Shown here: in pieces, positions 37,954 through 43,876 of the stretch
Layout: each line of letters starts with the position of its first letter
Numbering within the stretch: the first letter of the stretch is position 1
Assembly: GCA_020849475.1 (NCBI GenBank)
Contig: JADLGE010000101.1
Location: forward strand, 1 to 43,876
Direction: 5' to 3'
From: Gammaproteobacteria bacterium
Lineage (GTDB): Bacteria; Pseudomonadota; Gammaproteobacteria; Ga0077536
Length of the DNA: 43,876 nt
The notes under the pieces: model-generated
Told to the model about the DNA's origin: nothing
Database searches by the model: none
Seen by the model: the letters and a program-made list of their open reading frames with translations, nothing else
Position numbers and translations under genes: made by a program

Positions 37954-39275
37954 TGCTTGCGCGCGGGAGCGACGTTCTGTCCGCCACGACGCCGGCTGCC
38001 ACCGCACCACTCAACGAGTGGTTGGCGTGGTTGGAAGCGGCGCGCGGAGAGCATATCGATCTCGGTCTTGAACGCTGCGTGGAGGTGGCCGCGCGCCTCG
38101 AGCTTCCACGTCCCGCGCCGGTGGTGGTGACAGTCGCCGGCACCAATGGCAAAGGCTCGAGCGTGGCCTTGCTGTCCAGTATCTGGCGCGGCGCCGGCTA
38201 TCGGGTCGGCGCCTACACTTCGCCGCATCTGTTGCGTTACAACGAGCGCATACGCATCGATGGCGTGGCGGTGGACGATGCACGCATCAGCGCTGCGTTC
38301 GCGCGCATCGAAGCGGCACGCGAGTCGGTAGCGCTCACCTATTTCGAATTCGGCACGCTCGCGGCGCTGTGTATTTTCGCCGAGGCAGGGCTCGACGTGG
38401 TGGTGCTGGAAGTCGGACTCGGCGGGCGTCTCGATGCGGTCAACATCGTCGATGCCGACGTCGCGCTGATCGCCGCCATCGGTCTCGACCACGAAGACTG
38501 GCTGGGCAATTCACGCGAACAGATAGCCACTGAAAAAGCCGGCATCATGCGCAAGGGGCGTGTAGCGGTATGCTCGGACAACGATCTGCCCCACACCCTG
38601 CTCGATCACGCCGCGCAGTGCGGTGCTCTGCCGGCGGTATTGGGCGTCGATTTTTCTTTTGAAGACGAAGGCGTGGATTGGACCTGGTGGTCGGGTGAGT
38701 CGGTGCTCGAGCAACTGCCTTATCCGGCCTTGAACGGCGCCCATCAGTTGCGCAACGCCGCCGGCGTGCTGAAAGTCATCGACGTCCTGCAGACGCGCCT
38801 GCCGGTGGACGCCGCGCACATCGCTGACGGCTTGCGCACGGTGTCCTTGCCGGGGCGCTTTCATCGCCTGTCGCGCACCCTCGACTATGTCATCGATGTC
38901 GCGCACAACCCGCAGGCGGCCGAGATCTTCACCGCCACGCTCGCGCGTCTGCCGACGGCGCCGGTCACCCACGCGCTGATCGGCATGTTGAACACCAAGA
39001 ACCATCGCGGCTTTCTCGCGCCCTTGCTGCCCCATGTGCAGCACTGGCATTTTGCGACGCTGGGTGGCAGCACTGGCGCCCGCGCCGAGGAACTGGCGGC
39101 CTGCCTGCGCGAACTCGCGCCGCGGGCGGTCATTCATTGTCACGACAACGTTGCCGCCGCCCACGCCGCCATCACTGCCAGCGCGGTGGCCGGCGAGCGC
39201 GTGTTGGTGCTCGGGTCTTTCTTGACCGTGGGCGCAATGCTGGAACAACTCGCGGCGAGACCGAGCCTGTCATGA
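37953..39275 (+). CDS. folC: Bifunctional folylpolyglutamate / dihydrofolate synthase
   Basis: A 440-residue Mur-ligase-family enzyme that adds glutamate to folates and makes dihydrofolate from dihydropteroate. The ATP loop is VAGTNGKGSSVALL; the folate loop region YTSPHLLRYNERIRI, the VVLEVGLGGRLDAVNIVDADV segment and GLDHEDWLGNSREQIATEKAGI follow. The C-terminal domain carries VIDVAHNPQAA. The ATG overlaps accD, and the end overlaps dedD by four bases. The accD-folC-dedD-cvpA-purF string is shared with E. coli. folP, which supplies dihydropteroate, is absent from its usual place beside ftsH. Confidence 0.97.
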   Translation: MLARGSDVLSATTPAATAPLNEWLAWLEAARGEHIDLGLERCVEVAARLELPRPAPVVVTVAGTNGKGSSVALLSSIWRGAGYRVGAYTSPHLLRYNERIRIDGVAVDDARISAAFARIEAARESVALTYFEFGTLAALCIFAEAGLDVVVLEVGLGGRLDAVNIVDADVALIAAIGLDHEDWLGNSREQIATEKAGIMRKGRVAVCSDNDLPHTLLDHAAQCGALPAVLGVDFSFEDEGVDWTWWSGESVLEQLPYPALNGAHQLRNAAGVLKVIDVLQTRLPVDAAHIADGLRTVSLPGRFHRLSRTLDYVIDVAHNPQAAEIFTATLARLPTAPVTHALIGMLNTKNHRGFLAPLLPHVQHWHFATLGGSTGARAEELAACLRELAPRAVIHCHDNVAAAHAAITASAVAGERVLVLGSFLTVGAMLEQLAARPSLS

Positions 39276-40261
39276 TGGACCGTCAGCTCAAACAGCGCGT
39301 GGTGGGCGCCGGCCTGCTGGTCGCGCTCGGCGTGATTTTCATTCCGATCTTTCTCGACAACGGTGGCGTCGAATCCCCAGTGCCGCCGTCGATGAACATT
39401 CCACCGGCGCCGACCGAAGACGTCTCGCAGCGCGCGCCCGCCCTCGGCGACGAGGCCGTGGAGGCGATGGAAGCGCAGGCCGATGAGGATGTCGAACTGC
39501 CGCCCTCGCGTGTGCAGAGTGGTGAAGGCAGCAATGCCGAGCCCGCGCCAGTGGCCACGCCTTCAGCCGGCGGCGAGCCGCCGACCTCAGTGGAAACCCT
39601 GGAGGAGGGCGCGGCTGTCGCGCCTGAGGGCCTTGCAGCGCCCGCGGCGACTGCCGTCGAAACCATCGCGCCGCGCATGCAGCCGCCGGCGCCGCGCAGT
39701 GTCGCGCCCCCGGCCGAACCAGTCCCCGCCCACGTCGACAGCAAACCGCCGGCGCCGGCCGAGGTCACCGAAAGCAAGCCGGCGGTCAGGCCGGCAAGCA
39801 GGCCGGCCCAGCCCAAGCCCGCCGCGAAAGTCAGCGAAACCAAGGTGAGCGAACCCAAGGCCGCGCCCAAACCGCTCGAGAGTCAGCCTCCGCCCAAGCC
39901 AGCGGCCAAGGCGCCGGCGCCCAAGGTCGAAGCCAAACCCGAAGTCAAAGCGCCGGCCAGGGCGCCCGACACCAAACCCGCCGACGCCAAGGCGCCGCCC
40001 GTGGCCAAGCCGGTGACGCCGGTGGTGGGTGGCTGGACGGTGCAACTCGGCAGCTTTTCGAGCGATCTGAACGCCAAGAAGCTGGTCGATAAACTCAAGG
40101 GCGCGGGCTACAAGGCCTATACCGAGCCGCGTCTCGAGCAGGGCGTGACGGTTTTCAAGGTGCGCGTCGGCCCGACCCCGGGCAAGGCTGAAGCAGAGCG
40201 ACTGCGCCAGCGCATCGAGGCACAGTTCGAGGTGCGCGGCATGCTGGTGCCATCGCGCTGA
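39272..40261 (+). CDS. dedD: DedD-like SPOR domain cell-division protein
   Basis: A 329-residue single-pass inner membrane protein. A basic start is followed by a transmembrane segment at about 9-28 (VVGAGLLVALGVIFIPIFL). A long periplasmic linker of about 220 residues rich in proline, alanine, lysine and glutamate comes next, then a SPOR domain at about 253-329 (WTVQLGSFSSDLNAKKLVDKL and FKVRVGPTPGKAEAERLRQ). SPOR domains bind denuded septal glycan; in E. coli DedD helps FtsN activate septal synthesis. E. coli DedD is 220 residues, so the linker is longer here. The start overlaps folC; ATG 39275 is equally possible. Confidence 0.92.
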   Translation: MMDRQLKQRVVGAGLLVALGVIFIPIFLDNGGVESPVPPSMNIPPAPTEDVSQRAPALGDEAVEAMEAQADEDVELPPSRVQSGEGSNAEPAPVATPSAGGEPPTSVETLEEGAAVAPEGLAAPAATAVETIAPRMQPPAPRSVAPPAEPVPAHVDSKPPAPAEVTESKPAVRPASRPAQPKPAAKVSETKVSEPKAAPKPLESQPPPKPAAKAPAPKVEAKPEVKAPARAPDTKPADAKAPPVAKPVTPVVGGWTVQLGSFSSDLNAKKLVDKLKGAGYKAYTEPRLEQGVTVFKVRVGPTPGKAEAERLRQRIEAQFEVRGMLVPSR

Positions 40262-40344
40262 AGTTATCGCCATCGCTGCCGCCGTGCGGGGTGGTCTGCT
40301 AAACTCGCCGCTTAATCACGCGCAGGATCCGCGGGCAGCCAGGC

Positions 40345-40848
40345 ATGAACTGGGCGGACATCACCATCATCGCAATCATTATGCTGTCGGCCGTGCTGAG
40401 CCTGTTCCGGGGCTTCGTGCGCGAGGTGCTGTCGCTGATCGCCTGGGTGGTGGCGTTCTGGGCGGCGATGGCGTTCTGGCACCGGGTTTCAATCATGATG
40501 GAACCCTATCTCGCCATCGAGTTCGCGCGCATGGTGCTGTCGTTTCTCGCGATTCTGGTCGGCGTGCTGCTGATATTCGGCATCATCAATTTCATCGTCG
40601 CCCGTCTGCTGGCGAGCACCGGCCTGTCTGGCCCTGACCGCCTGCTCGGCGCGCTGTTCGGCATCCTGCGCGGCGCCGCCATCGTCACGGTGCTGGTGGT
40701 GCTGGCTGGCCTCACGCCACTGCCGGGCGATCCGTCCTGGTCGCAGTCGCGCATGCTGGTCGGCTTCCAGTCGGCGGCGCAGCTCGCCATCGGTCAATTG
40801 CCGCCCGAATTCGGCAAACACTTCAGTTATTCCAAGCGCGGTACTTAG
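40345..40848 (+). CDS. cvpA: CvpA family membrane protein
   Basis: A 167-residue inner membrane protein with about four transmembrane segments: [55 protein letters not shown] and [19 protein letters not shown]. The R-G-F-V-R-E motif after the first segment and the [13 protein letters not shown] loop are typical of CvpA, required for colicin V production in E. coli and linked to envelope integrity. It is one base from purF, as in most gammaproteobacteria. An extended -10-like TGCTAAACT at 40297-40305 may give it its own promoter. Confidence 0.94.
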   Translation: MNWADITIIAIIMLSAVLSLFRGFVREVLSLIAWVVAFWAAMAFWHRVSIMMEPYLAIEFARMVLSFLAILVGVLLIFGIINFIVARLLASTGLSGPDRLLGALFGILRGAAIVTVLVVLAGLTPLPGDPSWSQSRMLVGFQSAAQLAIGQLPPEFGKHFSYSKRGT

Positions 40849-40849
40849 C

Positions 40850-42382
40850 ATGTGCGGAATCATCGGCATGGTCACCAAGACCGCCGTCAATCAGCAGTTG
40901 TACGACGGTCTGACGGTGCTGCAGCACCGCGGCCAGGATGCGGCCGGCATCGCCACCTATGAAGACGGGCGGCTGTACCTGCGCAAGTCCAATGGCCTGG
41001 TGCGCGACGTGTTCCATACCCGCCACATGGTCAATCTGCGCGGCCGCATGGGCATCGGCCATGTGCGTTATCCGACCGCCGGCGTGTCATCCACCGCCGA
41101 GGCCCAGCCGTTCTACGTCAACTCGCCCTATGGCATTACGCTTGCCCACAACGGCAACCTGACCAACGCCGCGCAGCTCAAGCAGGAATTGTTCGAAGAC
41201 GACCTGCGGCACATCAACACCGAGTCCGATTCGGAAGTGCTGCTCAACGTGTTTGCCCACGAGTTGCAGAGCCTGCATAAATTCCGCATCAATGCCGAAG
41301 ACGTATTCCGTGCCGTCGCGCGCGTGCATGAACGTTGCTCGGGCGGTTACGCGGTGGTGGCCATGATCAGCGGCGTCGGCATCGTCGCGTTCCGCGATCC
41401 TTACGGCATACGCCCGCTGGTCTATGGCCATCGCGAGACCGAGCAGGGCCGTGAATACATGGTGGCCTCGGAATCGGTCGCCATCGACACCCTGGGCTTC
41501 GAACTGGTGCGCGATGTGGCGCCGGGCGAAGTGGTGTTCATCAGCAAGGCCGGTGAGCTCAGCACCCAGCAGTGCGCCAAGGTCACGCACTACGCGCCAT
41601 GCATTTTCGAGCATGTATATTTCGCGCGGCCCGATTCGATTATCGACGGCATCTCGGTGCACAAGGCGCGTATGCGCATGGGCGAAGCGCTGGCCGAGAA
41701 GATCAAACGCGAATGGTCGGGGCATGACATCGATGTCGTGATCCCGATACCCGACACCGCGCGCACCGCGGCGTTGGAGCTGGCCCACACGCTGGGCGTC
41801 AATTATCGCGAAGGCTTCATCAAGAATCGCTACATCCCGCGCACTTTCATCATGCCGGGCCAGGCGCTGCGGCGGAAATCCGTGCGTCAGAAACTGAATG
41901 CCATCGACCTCGAATTCGAAGGCAAGAACGTGCTGCTGGTGGATGACTCCATCGTGCGCGGCACCACCTCCGGCCAGATCATCCAGATGGCGCGCGATGC
42001 CGGTGCGCGCAAGGTCTACTTCGCATCGGCGGCGCCGCCGGTGCGCTATCCGAATGTCTACGGCATCGACATGCCGACCGCCGAAGAACTGATCGCGCAT
42101 AACCGTACCGAAGAAGAGATCGGCCGCCTGATCGGCGCCGACGGTCTCATCTTTCAGGATCTCGATGCGCTGGTCGACGCCGCCAGCCGCGGCAATCGGC
42201 GCATCACCGAGTTTGAACAATCGTGCTTCAGCGGCCACTACGTGACCGGCGATATCAGCGACGTCTACCTGCGTCAGGTCGGCAGCGCGCGCGCCGACGA
42301 AGCCAAGGCTGAACGCTCGCGCGACGAAGATTCGCTGCGCGACTTGTTCACCACCGCCGGCAACATCTCCATCGATGCGTGA
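40850..42382 (+). CDS. purF: Amidophosphoribosyltransferase
   Basis: A 510-residue enzyme catalysing the first committed step of purine synthesis. The N-terminal nucleophile is Cys2 (MCGIIGMV), exposed by removal of Met1; the glutaminase domain also contains [11 protein letters not shown] and [11 protein letters not shown]. The phosphoribosyltransferase domain has the PRPP loop [16 protein letters not shown], and [19 protein letters not shown] is characteristic. The length matches the E. coli enzyme (505). There is no long propeptide and no Fe-S cysteine pattern as in the Bacillus type. In Pseudomonas metZ follows; here it does not. Confidence 0.98.
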   Translation: MCGIIGMVTKTAVNQQLYDGLTVLQHRGQDAAGIATYEDGRLYLRKSNGLVRDVFHTRHMVNLRGRMGIGHVRYPTAGVSSTAEAQPFYVNSPYGITLAHNGNLTNAAQLKQELFEDDLRHINTESDSEVLLNVFAHELQSLHKFRINAEDVFRAVARVHERCSGGYAVVAMISGVGIVAFRDPYGIRPLVYGHRETEQGREYMVASESVAIDTLGFELVRDVAPGEVVFISKAGELSTQQCAKVTHYAPCIFEHVYFARPDSIIDGISVHKARMRMGEALAEKIKREWSGHDIDVVIPIPDTARTAALELAHTLGVNYREGFIKNRYIPRTFIMPGQALRRKSVRQKLNAIDLEFEGKNVLLVDDSIVRGTTSGQIIQMARDAGARKVYFASAAPPVRYPNVYGIDMPTAEELIAHNRTEEEIGRLIGADGLIFQDLDALVDAASRGNRRITEFEQSCFSGHYVTGDISDVYLRQVGSARADEAKAERSRDEDSLRDLFTTAGNISIDA

Positions 42383-42385
42383 GTG

Positions 42386-42410
42386 ACGCGCGCCGACGGC
42401 GCGTGTCTTA
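42386..42410 (+). terminator. Probable terminator hairpin after purF
   Basis: ACGCGCGCC-GAC-GGCGCGTGT forms a 9-bp stem (one G-U pair) three bases after the purF stop, followed by CTTA. The T-run is short, so termination may be incomplete or Rho-aided. Confidence 0.5.
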
Positions 42411-42480
42411 TGCACAGATTCCCGCGTGGCGCTCACAGCCGTCACGACCCCATGTATATTTTGCGCGGGCGCACGGCGCT

Positions 42481-42550
42481 CAATGTCAGACTGAAGTCTG
42501 ACCCACAGGGCAGGTAGCTTCATTGTGGGTCACACTTCAGTCTGACATTG
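42481..42550. repeat. REPIN-like palindrome (family B)
   Basis: A 27-base arm at 42481-42507 containing TCAGACTGAAGTCTGA recurs inverted at 42524-42550 with one mismatch; the loop is 16 bases. The whole 70-base unit can fold into one long hairpin. Each arm also holds its own short dyad. It is unrelated in sequence to the REP family at 6008-6102. Confidence 0.75.
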
Positions 42551-42553
42551 GAA

Positions 42554-42576
42554 GGGCGAATGAATTCGCACCTGCA
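42554..42576. repeat. Single REP element (family A)
   Basis: The stretch GGCGAATGAATTCGCACCTG is the reverse complement of the unit at 6008-6031 with minor changes. It starts four bases after the family B palindrome and ends 29 bases before the next gene. No inverted mate is seen nearby. Confidence 0.65.
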
Positions 42577-42605
42577 AATCCTTGACCGACTCGCGGAGAC
42601 GACGC

Positions 42606-43876
42606 ATGGAATTGGACTATCGCAGCACCCAGTTGCAAGGCGTGACCGATCTGACGGTGGTGGCGCGCATCAAGCAGGGCGCGGTGCCCGGTGCGCTCAA
42701 CACCTTCACCTATGTCGATCGCCTGCGGCGAGTATTGAAGGTGTTGAACAGCATCCGCCAGGCCGGTCGCGAAGCGGCGCTGGATGCGAGTCCGTTTCCC
42801 GATTCGGTGGCGCGTTTTCGCACCGTGCATTTTTTCCGCTTCGCGATTCTGCCGGCCACCGATCCTGCCGCCGCGCCGCAGCTGCTGCTCAATGTCACGG
42901 TCGACGGCGGATGGGAACCCTATATGCGCTTCATCTGGAAGCCCATGGGTTCGATGCTCGACTTGATCTTCTGCCACTGCGATGACTACCCGCTCGCGCG
43001 CCTGACGAGCTTTGCCGATTACATCGCCTGGGTGCGTGACCATGAAGTGGTCGGACGTTTCTTCTTCGCCGACTCCGGCGCGACCGCGGCCGACAGTCAT
43101 TATCACAAGCGCCTGACCGACCTGGTGCTGGAGCAGGGCAACCAGAGCGACTTCGATGCCCAGGCCAGCCGCCTCGCCGAAGCGCCGCGTGAGGCCAATC
43201 CCGAGCGCAGCGCGCACGCGGCCGATATCGGCCTGCGCGCGCTGCATGCGGTGGCCGGCCTGCGCGAGCTGTTCCCGGAGCGCGATGATCGCGCGAGTGC
43301 CGTGCCCTTCAACCAGGAACATGTATTGCGACGCTTCGCGCAGGACTTGTTTGCCGATGTCAGGCGCTGGTGCATCAACCCGGGGCAGCTCGGTGACGAG
43401 CCGGCGTGGCGCGTGCTGCGCCAGATGTTCGAAGCCGACATGGCGTGGCTCGCCCTTGCGCCGCCACCTGCCGAGCACGACCAGCGCCACGCGCCGCGCT
43501 TCAGCTTCGAGGCCGTGCAGGCCGGCATCGCGCGCCCGTTTCCCGCCGATGTCACCCATGGCGCCCTGGTGCTGCTGCGCGTGACCGATGCGGCCCTCGC
43601 GCGGCGCTGGTTGGCGAATGAAAAATTCAGCGATGGCACGCAGGCGCTCGGTGTCGGCGCTGTCTATCAGACCATCGCTGTCACCTATGACGGCATGCAG
43701 CGGCTGGGCGCGCCGCGTGCGTGGTGCAAGACGCTGCCGCGGGAATTCATCGATGGCATGGAAGCGCGCGCCGGCGTGCTCGGTGATGTGCACGCCAATC
43801 ACCCCGATCACTGGCGGCGTCCACCGCGCAACTGGCCGCTCACCATGCAAGGCGGCGCCGAACAGCGCGGCGCCCC
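42606..43876 (+). CDS. DyP-type peroxidase-like protein with an N-terminal extension (runs off the right edge)
   Basis: At least 423 residues, open at the window end. The ATG at 42606 has GGAG seven bases before it. From about residue 300 onward the sequence resembles the first half of a dye-decolorising peroxidase: SFEAVQAGIARPFPADVTHG, the VLLRVTDAALARRWLA strand-helix, AVYQTIAVTYDGMQRLG, and LPREFIDGMEARAGVLGDVH followed by HPDHWRRPPRNWP. The GxxDG motif and the haem-ligand histidine would lie beyond the edge, so activity cannot be judged. The first 290 residues are unusual: a ferredoxin-like-looking region with HFFRFAILPA, LLLNVTVDGGWEPYMRFIW and a cysteine pair FCHCDD, then a helical stretch. 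No signal peptide or Tat motif is seen. It lies after purF behind REP elements and is probably transcribed separately. Confidence 0.7.
   Translation, partial: MELDYRSTQLQGVTDLTVVARIKQGAVPGALNTFTYVDRLRRVLKVLNSIRQAGREAALDASPFPDSVARFRTVHFFRFAILPATDPAAAPQLLLNVTVDGGWEPYMRFIWKPMGSMLDLIFCHCDDYPLARLTSFADYIAWVRDHEVVGRFFFADSGATAADSHYHKRLTDLVLEQGNQSDFDAQASRLAEAPREANPERSAHAADIGLRALHAVAGLRELFPERDDRASAVPFNQEHVLRRFAQDLFADVRRWCINPGQLGDEPAWRVLRQMFEADMAWLALAPPPAEHDQRHAPRFSFEAVQAGIARPFPADVTHGALVLLRVTDAALARRWLANEKFSDGTQALGVGAVYQTIAVTYDGMQRLGAPRAWCKTLPREFIDGMEARAGVLGDVHANHPDHWRRPPRNWPLTMQGGAEQRGA

Overview
This is a GC-rich chromosomal segment of a non-enteric gammaproteobacterium. The tmRNA tag reads ANDDNYALAA, as in Pseudomonas. 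Fur resembles the Pseudomonas type, and two gene strings follow Pseudomonas/Xanthomonadales synteny (dapB-carA-carB-greA and leuB-asd-fimV-truA-trpF...accD-folC-cvpA-purF). The genus cannot be fixed from sequence alone. Nearly all of the window is core housekeeping DNA with very tight gene packing. No CRISPR array, rRNA or tRNA was seen.

Region 1 (1-9844): the left edge holds the first 38 codons of a tyrosine integrase next to the 3' end of ssrA, so a genomic island probably continues off the window. The genes then follow the E. coli order ssrA-smpB-ratA-rnfH-bamE...recN-nadK, with two insertions: a kinase-HDOD-GAF regulatory protein between smpB and ratA, and fur beside bamE. HrcA follows, divergent from nadK.

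Region 2 (8792-23680): hrcA-grpE-dnaK-dnaJ-dapB, a Gfo/Idh oxidoreductase, an opposing small Rieske protein, then carA-carB-greA-rlmE-ftsH. This combines protein folding, transcription fidelity, ribosome maturation, membrane proteolysis, and the carbamoyl-phosphate and lysine pathways. Three near-identical sigma-32 promoters (CTTGAA-N14-CCCCAYYT) precede ssrA, grpE and dnaK.

Region 3 (23839-29530): glmM (without the folP usually found beside it), convergent dapC-dapD, and divergent leuB-asd. With dapB, four lysine/aspartate-family genes lie in one window.

Region 4 (29670-42382): fimV, truA, trpF-trpB-trpA, accD, folC, a DedD/SPOR protein, cvpA and purF. Most junctions from trpF onward overlap or nearly touch.

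Region 5 (42383-43876): two unrelated REP-type palindromes, then the start of a long protein with a DyP-peroxidase-like domain behind an unusual N-terminal extension, cut by the window end.

The observations most worth following are the sigma-32 promoter on ssrA, the island junction, the kinase-HDOD-GAF fusion, the composite DyP-like protein, the dyad at every convergent gene junction, and the repeat-filled acidic tail of FimV. I did not find a clearly new defence or mobile system inside the window; if one exists it would be in the island to the left.
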